A model generated the notes under the pieces. It searched no databases. It worked only from the letters and a program-made list of their open reading frames with translations, and had not been told where the DNA came from. The translations under genes and the position numbers were made by a program. A stretch of 64,000 nt of DNA from Bacteroidota bacterium (GTDB taxonomy: Bacteria; Bacteroidota; Bacteroidia; UKL13-3), in contig JAIXWW010000011.1 in assembly GCA_027491085.1 (NCBI GenBank), positions 124,001 to 188,000 on the forward strand, written 5' to 3'. This document shows positions 1 through 7,492 of the stretch, piece by piece; positions within the stretch are counted from its first letter, which is position 1; every line of letters begins with the position of its first letter.

Positions 1-1
1 T

Positions 2-1351
2 GAAACTCATTCATCCGAAATTATACATCATTTTGATGGCTTAAAAAGTATTATACATCCAAACGATTTAAGTTTATTCGAAAACTATTGTAAACAAGTA
101 GTAGCAGGCAGAAATATTTCAAGCATTGAGGTTCGTTTTGTATTGCCTAATAATAAAACAAAATACATTTATATTGAAAGTAAAATAAGGTATAACGAAA
201 AACACGAACCTCAGTTTTTATTTAGCTTTACACAGGATATAACGCAACGTAAAATTGCTGAAATTGCATTGGTAAAATCGCAGCAAATGCTGGCTGTGGT
301 TGCCAAAAATTATCCTAACGGAATAATTGGTGTTTACAATAAAAGCTTTATTTGCGAATTTATAGAGGGACAAGAAATTCAAAAACTGGGATTAAACAAA
401 TCAGACTTTTTAGGAAAAACAATAGGCGAAACCTTTGGCGAAACTAAGGGAAAAATACACCACAATTATTTAAAAAGCACCTTACAAGGTCATAATGAGG
501 TGTATGAAATAAACTTTAGCAACAATGATTATTTATTTTATACCACACCCATAAAAGATGATCATAACAAAATAGAACGCATGGTGGTGGTGGGTTTAAA
601 CATAACTCAAATTAAAGAAGCCGAAGAGCAAATAAGGCAAGCCTTAGATAAAGCAAATGAGCTGAGCGAAATGAAATCGAGGTTTATTTCAATGGCCTCG
701 CACGAATTTAGAACACCATTGAGTACCATTCTTTCATCGCTAAACTTAATGACCAAATATTATGAGTTAAAGGATGACAATAAATTTAAATCGCATACGG
801 TTAAAATTAAATCGGCCATTACCAATTTAACCGAAATATTAGAGTACTTTTTATCAGTAGAAAAACTAGATACTGGACATTTTAAAATAGAACCCGATAC
901 TTTTGACTTGGTTGATTTTATCAACCAACACATTGAAGATGTGAAAGATGTTTTGAGAGAAAAACAACGCGTTGTATTACAGCTTGCCCCTACTCATTTA
1001 CAAATTCATCACGATAAAAAATTAATTAGAACCATTTTACAAAACTTGATTTCAAATGCCATTAAATACTCTCCAGAAAATGGGGAGATAAAAATTAGCC
1101 TAACCAACGAAAACAACCAATTTGTAATTAATGTAAGCGATAACGGAATTGGCATTCCTGAAAATGAACAAAAACACTTGTTTGAAAGATTTTATAGAGC
1201 TCAAAATGCTGCCAATATTCAAGGAACAGGCATTGGGCTAAATATCATAAAAAAATACATTGAACTAATTGGAGGTAATATTACTTTTACAAGTGTATTA
1301 AACCAAGGAACTACGTTTAAAGTAAATTTACCCATTGTTTTAACACAATAA
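2..1351 (+). CDS. PAS-domain sensor histidine kinase (5' end outside window)
   Basis: Membrane-independent or soluble-looking sensor kinase that would autophosphorylate on histidine and pass phosphate to the regulator gene 17 bp downstream. The reading frame is open to the left edge, so the N-terminus is missing; about 449 residues are present. Order of domains: the end of one PAS/PAC domain (first ~85 residues, closing with a QDITQRK-type PAC tail), a second PAS domain (to about nucleotide 620), a HisKA helix with H-box SHEFRTP (His codon at 701-703), and a HATPase_c domain with N-box NLISNAIKYSP, G1 box DNGIGIP and G2 box GTGIGLN. No transmembrane segment is visible in the part present. A TTG at 143 is in frame but lies inside the first PAS domain and is not the start. 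Function as kinase is certain; the signal is unknown. Confidence 0.93.
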   Translation, partial: ETHSSEIIHHFDGLKSIIHPNDLSLFENYCKQVVAGRNISSIEVRFVLPNNKTKYIYIESKIRYNEKHEPQFLFSFTQDITQRKIAEIALVKSQQMLAVVAKNYPNGIIGVYNKSFICEFIEGQEIQKLGLNKSDFLGKTIGETFGETKGKIHHNYLKSTLQGHNEVYEINFSNNDYLFYTTPIKDDHNKIERMVVVGLNITQIKEAEEQIRQALDKANELSEMKSRFISMASHEFRTPLSTILSSLNLMTKYYELKDDNKFKSHTVKIKSAITNLTEILEYFLSVEKLDTGHFKIEPDTFDLVDFINQHIEDVKDVLREKQRVVLQLAPTHLQIHHDKKLIRTILQNLISNAIKYSPENGEIKISLTNENNQFVINVSDNGIGIPENEQKHLFERFYRAQNAANIQGTGIGLNIIKKYIELIGGNITFTSVLNQGTTFKVNLPIVLTQ

Positions 1352-1368
1352 TTCAACTAATACCCCCT

Positions 1369-2427
1369 ATGAAAAAAATATTATTAATAGAAGACAATAA
1401 AGACGTAAGAGAGAACATTGCAGAAATACTCGAAATAGCTGGCTACAAAGTAGAACAAGCAGTAAATGGAAAAGATGGTGCAGCCAAGGCTAAATACTTA
1501 TTGCCCGATTTAATTATTTGTGATATAATGATGCCAGAATTAGATGGATATGGGGTGTTAAATGTATTATCGAGCGAAACTGCAACTGCTTCTATTCCGT
1601 TTATATTTTTAACAGCTAAAGCAGAGTTAACCGATATGCGCAAAGGCATGAATATGGGCGCGGATGATTATTTGACCAAACCCTTTGAAGATGCCGATTT
1701 ATTAAAAGCCATTGAGGTAAGGCTAGGTAAAGTAAGTGCTATTCAAACCGATTTCCAAAAATCTATAGAAGGTATTGAAACATTTATAGAAACAGCCATC
1801 ACTTTAGATGATTTTGATAAAATATCGAAAGACAGAAAACGATTGGTTTTTAAAAAGAAACAACCTATTTACAGCGAAGACAATATTCCAAGAGGTATTT
1901 ATTTTATTGAAAAAGGTTCGATAAAAACTTATAAAACCAGTATGAACGATAAAGATTATATATCGAACATATATAAAGCTGGCGACTTTTTTGGTTATAT
2001 AAATTTGTTAGAAAATGCAAATTACTCAGATAATGCAGAAGCAATGGAAGAAACAATTACCTACTTTATTCCAAAAGACGATTTCTACGAATTGATTTCA
2101 AAAAACCGTATGGTGGCTAATACTTTTATAAAAATGTTGGCGGGCAATGTAGTAGAAACTCAAAACCGAATGATTAAATTGGCTTACAATTCGGTTAGAA
2201 AACGTGTAGCCGAAAGTTTAATTATGCTTAACAAAACCTATAATACTAAAAACGAAACTCCGTTTACGTTTTCGGTTAATAGGCAAGATTTAGCAAGTAT
2301 AGTTGGTACGGCAGCCGAAACAGTTATCCGCACTTTATCTGACTTTAAAGAAGAGAAAATTATTGAAATAAAAGGCAGTGCCATTACTATAATTGATAAA
2401 ACAAAATTGGTTAACATGAAAAACTAG
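1369..2427 (+). CDS. Response regulator: receiver domain fused to CRP/FNR-type DNA-binding regulator
   Basis: Transcription factor of 352 residues combining a CheY-like receiver (residues 1-120) with a cyclic-nucleotide-binding-like beta-barrel (about 135-250) and a CRP-type winged helix (about 265-345). The receiver has the full catalytic set: acidic pocket ED at 8-9, phospho-acceptor Asp52, Thr82 and Lys104 in the YLTKPF motif. The barrel is of the CRP fold (YFIEKGSIK, GDFFGYINL) but I do not see a canonical cAMP phosphate-binding cassette, so it may bind no nucleotide. The HTH contains VNRQDLASIVGTAAETVIR, like the FNR/CRP recognition helix. It is co-transcribed with the kinase directly upstream, so the phosphate donor is very likely that kinase. 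Targets are unknown. Confidence 0.93.
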   Translation: MKKILLIEDNKDVRENIAEILEIAGYKVEQAVNGKDGAAKAKYLLPDLIICDIMMPELDGYGVLNVLSSETATASIPFIFLTAKAELTDMRKGMNMGADDYLTKPFEDADLLKAIEVRLGKVSAIQTDFQKSIEGIETFIETAITLDDFDKISKDRKRLVFKKKQPIYSEDNIPRGIYFIEKGSIKTYKTSMNDKDYISNIYKAGDFFGYINLLENANYSDNAEAMEETITYFIPKDDFYELISKNRMVANTFIKMLAGNVVETQNRMIKLAYNSVRKRVAESLIMLNKTYNTKNETPFTFSVNRQDLASIVGTAAETVIRTLSDFKEEKIIEIKGSAITIIDKTKLVNMKN

Positions 2428-2446
2428 TTTGAGGTTTAACCAATCA

Positions 2447-2481
2447 AAAAGCCCATTACAAACAATTGTAATGGGCTTTTA
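2447..2481 (+). terminator. Rho-independent terminator after the two-component pair
   Basis: A 13-bp perfect inverted repeat (aaagcccattaca / tgtaatgggcttt) with a 6-base loop, followed by Ts, 20 bp after the regulator stop codon. It closes the kinase-regulator operon. Confidence 0.85.
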
Positions 2482-2639
2482 AGTTATAAGTCTTCTATTC
2501 ACAAAATTTAAGGAGGCATTCATAATAAGATTTCTCCCTTAAATTTAAAATGGGTATACTAAAGTATCAATGTGCAGTTATAATTGTTTAAATGGTAATA
2601 TGCTTTGATAAAAAGTATTAAAAAACGCACAAAATATGT

Positions 2640-4364
2640 ATGTTTGTTTTTGAGAACTTAATTTTGAAAAAGTACATTTATTATATATTTTTATTTGGTG
2701 CACTATTAGCACAAACTATAGCTAATGGCCAAACCGGAAACTTGAATGAAGAGCAACGTTTAGCATTTGACAAGGTTTTTTTTAAAGCCATGAAAGAAAA
2801 AATGCTAGGTAATTTGGATGAGGCAGACTTGTCATTCAGAGAGGCGATTATTTTAGATAAAGAAAATGCCAATGTATACTACCAAATAGCCGAAATTAAT
2901 TATGTAAAGAAAAATATAAAAGAAGCTGTTCGTTTTGGGCAAATAGCTGTTCAGCTTAACCCCAAAAACATATGGTACAATAACTTATTAGCTGATTTAT
3001 ACAAAACAAACAGAAACTACGAAAAATCGGCAGAGTTATATATTCAAATGTATGAAAATTTAAAGCCTGAACTGAATTATTTATACGAAGCCGCAACTAA
3101 TTATTTTTACGAAAACAAGTTTAGTAAATCAATTAAAACACTTAATAGAATTGAAAAGCTAATTGGGCCAAAAGAGGAAGTAATCATAAAAAAAGAACAA
3201 ATTTATTTACAAAGCAATAAAATAAATAAAGCCATCTCTGAGGTAGAAAGATTAATAAAATTATATCCCGATGTTAAATATAAAGGCATGCTAGCTGATT
3301 TATATTTAAGTAAAAAAAAGGAGCAAAAAGCAATTGAAATTTATAATGAAATTTTAAAACAAGACTCTACTAATGGATACGCTAGCATTGCATTGAGCGA
3401 TTATTATGGCTCTAAAAAAAATAGTTCATTGGCTTATAAATACTTAAAAACAGCCATAGCCTCTAACGATATGGAGGTGAAATATAAAATTCAAATATTG
3501 ATTCCTTTTGTTTCGCCACAAGCAAGTAAGGAGCAACATTTACAAGGATATGAACTAGTAAATATTTTCAAAAAAGCCAATAAAGCAGAGGCAACTGGCT
3601 TTATGCTAAATGGCGATTTGTTAATGCAAGACAAACTGTATAAACAGGCTCGTGAAGAATATTTAAGTGCAACTAAAATTGATGCAACAAATTATATGGT
3701 TTGGCAACAAATTTTGTTTTGTGACCAAGAGTTAAACGACAATGATAAATTGCTCTCAGACTGCGAGAATGCCATTAGTTTGTTTCCAACCGAACCCCTG
3801 TTTTATAATTTTAAATCTATTACCAATTATCAACAAAAAAACTATGAAGCTGCCCTAAACACAGCCTTAGCAGGCATAGAGTATGTGGTAGATAATGATG
3901 AATTAAAAATCCAATTTTTAAGCATTGCTGGTGATGCTGCACATAAACTTAAAAAAAATAATTTGGTTGATTCCATATATGAACAAGCCTTACTATTAGA
4001 CCCTAAAAATGCCTATGCATTAAATAACTATGCTTACTATTTAAGTTTAAGAAAAGAAAAACTAGACAGGGCAGACAGCATGAGCTACTTAAGCTTACAA
4101 ATAGAACCCAACAGTGCCAGTTATTTAGATACTTATGGGTGGATTTTGTATCAGAAAAAAGATTATCAAAAAGCTAAAAATTATATAGAACAATCTTTAA
4201 CCATTTCACCAAATAGTGGTGAAGTTTTAGAGCATTATGGTGATATTTTATACCGATTAGGCGAAAAAACTGAAGCAATCAAATATTGGAACAAGGCCCT
4301 AGAAAATAATTCATCAGGCGAATTCTTGAATGAAAAAATCAAACAAGGGAAACTATTGGAATAG
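2640..4364 (+). CDS. Secreted or periplasmic TPR-repeat protein
   Basis: A 574-residue protein built almost entirely of tetratricopeptide repeats, which are protein-protein interaction scaffolds. An N-terminal hydrophobic segment (residues 10-28) ending in ANGQ looks like a signal peptide, so it probably acts in the periplasm or at the outer membrane. At least ten helix-turn-helix TPR units can be seen, with typical A/P/Y/F spacing (for example NPKNIWYNNLLADLYK, DPKNAYALNNYAYYLS, PNSASYLDTYGWILYQ). There is no lipobox cysteine. The ATG at 2640 gives the signal peptide; an overlapping ATG at 2636 is out of frame. It is transcribed alone, ending 23 bp from the convergent folA. Many Bacteroidota genomes carry such proteins with no defined role; partner unknown. 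Confidence 0.85.
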   Translation: MFVFENLILKKYIYYIFLFGALLAQTIANGQTGNLNEEQRLAFDKVFFKAMKEKMLGNLDEADLSFREAIILDKENANVYYQIAEINYVKKNIKEAVRFGQIAVQLNPKNIWYNNLLADLYKTNRNYEKSAELYIQMYENLKPELNYLYEAATNYFYENKFSKSIKTLNRIEKLIGPKEEVIIKKEQIYLQSNKINKAISEVERLIKLYPDVKYKGMLADLYLSKKKEQKAIEIYNEILKQDSTNGYASIALSDYYGSKKNSSLAYKYLKTAIASNDMEVKYKIQILIPFVSPQASKEQHLQGYELVNIFKKANKAEATGFMLNGDLLMQDKLYKQAREEYLSATKIDATNYMVWQQILFCDQELNDNDKLLSDCENAISLFPTEPLFYNFKSITNYQQKNYEAALNTALAGIEYVVDNDELKIQFLSIAGDAAHKLKKNNLVDSIYEQALLLDPKNAYALNNYAYYLSLRKEKLDRADSMSYLSLQIEPNSASYLDTYGWILYQKKDYQKAKNYIEQSLTISPNSGEVLEHYGDILYRLGEKTEAIKYWNKALENNSSGEFLNEKIKQGKLLE

Positions 4365-4387
4365 TTAAAAGAATAAAATAGATAAAG

Positions 4388-4876
4388 CTAAATCTTTTCA
4401 AATACCTGAAAACTGTAATTAAATTTATTCTTTTCGTCAGCTAAATGTTTTTCTTCATTGGTTAATCTCCAACTTGTTTCATCTAATTTTGGAAAAAAGG
4501 CATCAGCATTAAACGTGTGGTGAATGCGTGTTAAATAAACGACATTGGTGAATGCTAAACTTTGTTTGTAAATGCTATCTCCACCAATGATAAAAAGTTC
4601 AGTTTCGTTTAACGATTTTGCAAAATCAATTCCTGCTTCAATACTATTAAACACATGGCAGCCTTCCATATTGCTGGTATTTTTACTAATAATAATATTG
4701 ATTCTATTAGGTAAAGGTTTACCAATGCTTTCATAAGTTTTTCTACCCATTAAAATGGCATGACCTGTAGTTAGGCTTTTAAAATATTTTAAATCTGCGG
4801 GCAAATGGCAGAGCAATTCATTGTTTAACCCAATTCCATTTTGCTCGTCAGCAGCTACAATCATCGAAATTTTCAT
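4388..4876 (-). CDS. folA: Dihydrofolate reductase
   Basis: Reduces dihydrofolate to tetrahydrofolate with NADPH, supplying one-carbon carriers for purine, thymidylate and methionine synthesis. At 162 residues it has the usual bacterial length. Visible hallmarks: IVAADEQNGIG at the N-terminus, catalytic acid Asp28 in LPADLKYFK, the NADPH-binding GRKTYESIGKPLPNR segment, and FIIGGDSIY near residue 97. A perfect Bacteroidota -7 box (TACTTTTG on the minus strand, 4888-4881) lies only four bases before the ATG, so either the transcript is nearly leaderless, or translation starts at Met5, or the match is chance. Convergent with the TPR gene on its left. Confidence 0.97.
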   Translation of the reverse strand: MKISMIVAADEQNGIGLNNELLCHLPADLKYFKSLTTGHAILMGRKTYESIGKPLPNRINIIISKNTSNMEGCHVFNSIEAGIDFAKSLNETELFIIGGDSIYKQSLAFTNVVYLTRIHHTFNADAFFPKLDETSWRLTNEEKHLADEKNKFNYSFQVFEKI

Positions 4877-5049
4877 TTGTCAAAAGTAAAAATAATACTC
4901 ATAAATAATTATGTTTTATAAATAAATTAGTATTCCACAGTGTCTCTACTTATTTACGAAAATTGCCACTGCAATTAGACAATTGACTATGAAAAATATG
5001 AAAATCAAAGGGATAGGTATTTTGTAAATTCGTAAGAAATGGTAATTGA

Positions 5050-5415
5050 TTATTTATGCTCATCAATAATCTTTTTCAATTCGACCGGTATAGCCATTCT
5101 TTTAAGAGGAGGTACATTGGCCCCACCTGTGTTCCCAATAGGTATTTCACCTACAAATGACTTTATTCCCCCAACAAGTAAACGTGGAATTTGTCCAACT
5201 ATTTCTTTTATGTCTTTTATTTTGATTCCAAATAATAACATTTTCCAATGAACCAAAGTATGTTGAAAGGGATAGGGTTGGCCTAGTATATGAGCTCTCT
5301 CCAAATGGTGCCAACTTGCAATAAAATTTTTATTAATAAAATAATCGTTAGCAAGTCCTAATTCTTCCAAAAAGAATGGCTTTAAATTACTTGGCATTGT
5401 TGTATAAATTTTCAT
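5050..5415 (-). CDS. DUF3703 family protein
   Basis: A 121-residue protein of unknown function. I recognise the DUF3703 pattern: WHHLERAHILGQP in the first half, a histidine-rich HTLVHWKML stretch, then GQIPR and GNTGGANV near the end. There is no signal peptide and only a weak hydrophobic stretch, so it is probably cytosolic. The conserved His residues could bind a metal, but that is inference. It is a single gene: the closest upstream gene on the same strand is the GIY-YIG gene about 100 bp away, beyond a tRNA fragment. Family assignment is from memory of the motif pattern. Confidence 0.75.
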   Translation of the reverse strand: MKIYTTMPSNLKPFFLEELGLANDYFINKNFIASWHHLERAHILGQPYPFQHTLVHWKMLLFGIKIKDIKEIVGQIPRLLVGGIKSFVGEIPIGNTGGANVPPLKRMAIPVELKKIIDEHK

Positions 5416-5473
5416 TTGAAACTATTTAAACGTAACGATGGTTGAACTCTGCAAATATAACCCTTTTAACTTT

Positions 5474-5517
5474 TTTTGCTCCCCGGGCTGCCCCGAGAGC
5501 TTTCGGGGTCGAACCAG
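5474..5517 (-). repeat. Broken copy of the tRNA-Asn 3' end with an 18-bp palindrome inserted
   Basis: Bases 5474-5490 are identical (17 bp) to 5838-5854 at the 3' end of the intact tRNA-Asn, and 5509-5517 match its T-loop (5858-5866). Between them, the three bases ggc of the tRNA are replaced by an 18-bp palindrome at 5491-5508 (ccccga / tcgggg stem). The fragment stops exactly at the stop codon of the GIY-YIG gene, so that gene sits between the intact tRNA and a partial copy of it. Confidence 0.8.
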
Positions 5518-5802
5518 TTATTTGTATTTTTCTAAAAGTTTATCAGCAATTTCAGGATACTTTAAAAAGTTACGGATGTAGTTAGCCGATTTCATGTTTT
5601 TGATGTGCTTTTCAATTTGATAAGCCTGAGCGCTGGCATCGCAAGTTATTACAAAGAATAATTCCCAAGGAATACCTCTAGCGGTAAAGGCATCTTCATA
5701 TTTAATATCGTTGTGTTCTTCTATTCTTTTTAAATAATTATCAGATGAACCGACATAAAAACGATTTAGTTTTTTTGAAAAAAGTATATAAACGAAAAAC
5801 AT
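5518..5802 (-). CDS. Small GIY-YIG nuclease domain protein
   Basis: A single-domain GIY-YIG protein of 94 residues, the UvrC N-terminal/homing-endonuclease fold that cleaves DNA using a Tyr-Tyr-Arg-Glu site. The motif is seen as VYIL (for GIY) and FYVGSS (for YIG), followed by Arg in YLKRIEEHN and the conserved GIPWELFFV and IEKHIKNMKS segments. I start it at the internal Met giving MFFVYIL; an in-frame Met six codons upstream (5820) is possible but adds residues not found in the family. Short proteins of this type are common next to tRNA genes in Bacteroidota genomes. It lies between tRNA-Asn and a damaged copy of the tRNA 3' end. Its biological role, mobile or in repair, is unknown. Confidence 0.85.
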   Translation of the reverse strand: MFFVYILFSKKLNRFYVGSSDNYLKRIEEHNDIKYEDAFTARGIPWELFFVITCDASAQAYQIEKHIKNMKSANYIRNFLKYPEIADKLLEKYK

Positions 5803-5842
5803 ATAAATGAAAAAAGCCAACCGAATAAACGATTGGCTTTTG

Positions 5843-5916
5843 CTCCCCGGGCTGGGCTCGAACCAGCGACCCCATGATTAACAGTCATGTGCTCTAACCA
5901 ACTGAGCTACCAAGGA
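5843..5916 (-). tRNA. tRNA-Asn (anticodon GTT)
   Basis: On the minus strand the 74-nt sequence folds as a cloverleaf: acceptor TCCTTGG pairing with CCGGGGA (two G-U pairs), D-arm containing GCTCAGTTGGTTAGAGC, anticodon stem CATGA/TCATG with loop CTGTTAA and anticodon GTT, T-arm GCTGG-TTCGAGC-CCAGC. The discriminator base is G and the terminal CCA is not encoded. The GIY-YIG gene follows 40 bp downstream on the same strand. Confidence 0.96.
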
Positions 5917-6038
5917 ATTTGACTTATTATTTTTGCGTTGTTGATATCTCTCAAACGCGGTGCAATGATAGGAAATGTAAATTAATTATGCAATATTTGT
6001 AGCGAAAAAAAATAAAAAAAATATTTAATTAATTATTT

Positions 6039-6953
6039 ATGAGTTTATTAGTTGTTGGTTCAGTTGCTTTTGATGCTATAGAAACCCCCTTTGGAAAGAC
6101 AGATAAGATAGTTGGAGGTGCTGCTTCTTACATTGCTTTGTGTTCTTCTTACTTTACTAAAAGTGTAAATTTAGTTGCCGTTGTTGGCGATGATTTCCCA
6201 AATGAGTTTATTAGTCATCTAAATAATAATGGCGTAAATACAGATGGATTACAAGTGAAAGCAGGTGAAAAATCGTTTTTTTGGAGTGGAAAATATCATA
6301 ACGATATGAATAGCAGAGATACTCTTGTTACTGAACTAAATGTATTGGCTGATTTTGATCCAATTATTCCTGCTTCGTACCAAAATTGCGAGTATTTGAT
6401 GTTAGGTAATTTAACACCTAAAATACAACAAACTGTTATTGAACGTTTAACAAATCGCCCAAAATTAATAGTTATGGATACTATGAATTTTTGGATGGAG
6501 ATAGCCATGGATGATTTAAAGGAAACTTTAAAAATGGTAGATGTATTAACCATTAATGATGAAGAAGCTCGTCAACTTTCGGGTGAATATTCTTTAGTTA
6601 AGGCTGCTGCCAAAATTCAAACTATGGGACCAAAATATTTAATTATTAAAAAAGGTGAACACGGTGCATTGTTATTCCATGGTAAAGACATGTTTTATGC
6701 TCCTGCATTGCCTTTAGAAGAAGTATTTGACCCAACAGGTGCGGGCGATACTTTTGCCGGTGGTTTCATTGGCTATTTGGCTAAAACAGGCGATTTAAGT
6801 TTTGACAACATGAAAAATGCAGTAATTTATGGTTCAGCAATGGCTAGTTTCTGTGTAGAACGTTTTGGAACAGAGAGATTGGTTGATTTAAGCGAAGCTG
6901 AGTTAAATGCTCGCATAGCTGAGTTTAAAAAACTTTCCAACTTTAGTATATAA
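6039..6953 (+). CDS. PfkB-family (ribokinase-like) sugar or nucleoside kinase
   Basis: Cytosolic kinase of 304 residues that phosphorylates a sugar or nucleoside with ATP. The C-terminal PfkB signature DPTGAGDTFAGG (about residues 231-242) carries the anion hole and the catalytic Asp, and the N-terminal substrate-binding GGAASYIAL segment is present. The lid region is short, as in adenosine-kinase-like or ribokinase-like members without an elaborate lid, so the substrate cannot be named. It is a single-gene unit with its own terminator directly downstream and begins 122 bp from the divergent tRNA-Asn. Confidence 0.9.
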   Translation: MSLLVVGSVAFDAIETPFGKTDKIVGGAASYIALCSSYFTKSVNLVAVVGDDFPNEFISHLNNNGVNTDGLQVKAGEKSFFWSGKYHNDMNSRDTLVTELNVLADFDPIIPASYQNCEYLMLGNLTPKIQQTVIERLTNRPKLIVMDTMNFWMEIAMDDLKETLKMVDVLTINDEEARQLSGEYSLVKAAAKIQTMGPKYLIIKKGEHGALLFHGKDMFYAPALPLEEVFDPTGAGDTFAGGFIGYLAKTGDLSFDNMKNAVIYGSAMASFCVERFGTERLVDLSEAELNARIAEFKKLSNFSI

Positions 6954-6962
6954 TTTTTTTAT

Positions 6963-6995
6963 AGCAAATAGTAAACTTACTGTTTACTATTTGCT
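6963..6995 (+). terminator. Terminator hairpin after the PfkB kinase
   Basis: Perfect 14-bp inverted repeat (agcaaatagtaaac / gtttactatttgct) with a 5-base loop, starting 10 bp after the stop codon. It is AT-rich, with only a short T tract. Confidence 0.75.
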
Positions 6996-7044
6996 TTCAT
7001 AATTGATCAAACAATTATTTCCTTCCTTTTCTTAAATTCTATTT

Positions 7045-7176
7045 TTAAGCAATTAAAAAAAATTTCTTAAATCTTCTTTGAGTTTTGTGGCAAATGGAAT
7101 CAACTTTATTGAAAAACCATAAACTCTCTATTTTTTTACAATCTTCATCATTAATAAGCTTAGGTTTTGAATACAT
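7045..7176 (-). CDS. Possible small protein, 43 residues (weak)
   Basis: Short frame in the otherwise empty stretch between the PfkB kinase and purH, beginning MYSKPKLINDEDCKK and ending in a basic, Phe-rich tail (RRFKKFFLIA). Codons look ordinary for this genome, but I recognise no family, ribosome-binding site or promoter, and a frame of this length can arise by chance in AT-rich sequence. Listed so the gap is not read as blank. Confidence 0.2.
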   Translation of the reverse strand: MYSKPKLINDEDCKKIESLWFFNKVDSICHKTQRRFKKFFLIA

Positions 7177-7455
7177 TTTGGCAGGTTGCGTTTAAACTTT
7201 ACTCGTTTAATTTGCGTTCAGCAATAGTTTCATTTTTATTAAAAAATAGTGGGCATTTTGAGCCCTCACTTTCCTATAGCCTCTTATCTTAGGCAACAAT
7301 TTATTGCTATGGCCATAATGAAAAAAGTACTATTAATTTGTTATTGGACTTAATAAAGTCAATTAACCTGAAATCAACTTAAGCAAATTAATTATTTAGA
7401 GTTCTTTTTTGTTGATTACAGTCTTTTATCATGTCATTTTTTAAGGATATAATAT

Positions 7456-7463
7456 TACTTTTG
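7456..7463 (+). promoter_or_regulatory. Promoter -7 box for purH
   Basis: TACTTTTG is a perfect match to the Bacteroidota consensus TAnnTTTG and lies 29 bp before the purH ATG. No clear -33 TTG element at the expected spacing. Confidence 0.55.
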
Positions 7464-7492
7464 CGGCTCGTTTTTAAAAGCAAATATTTTTT

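Larger units (their letters stand above)
6996..7492. other. Gene-poor interval upstream of purH
   Basis: About 500 bp of AT-rich sequence between the PfkB terminator and purH. Apart from the weak 43-residue frame and the purH -7 box near the right end, I see no gene, RNA or repeat. A purine-responsive leader is conceivable here, but no recognisable purine riboswitch core was found. Confidence 0.5.

Noticed and set aside
143..145. TTG as the start of the histidine kinase
   Set aside because: The frame continues without a stop to the window edge, and the upstream residues form part of a PAS domain.
5039..5251. A 70-codon plus-strand frame opposite the DUF3703 gene
   Set aside because: The opposite strand encodes a recognisable family; the frame has no start signal.
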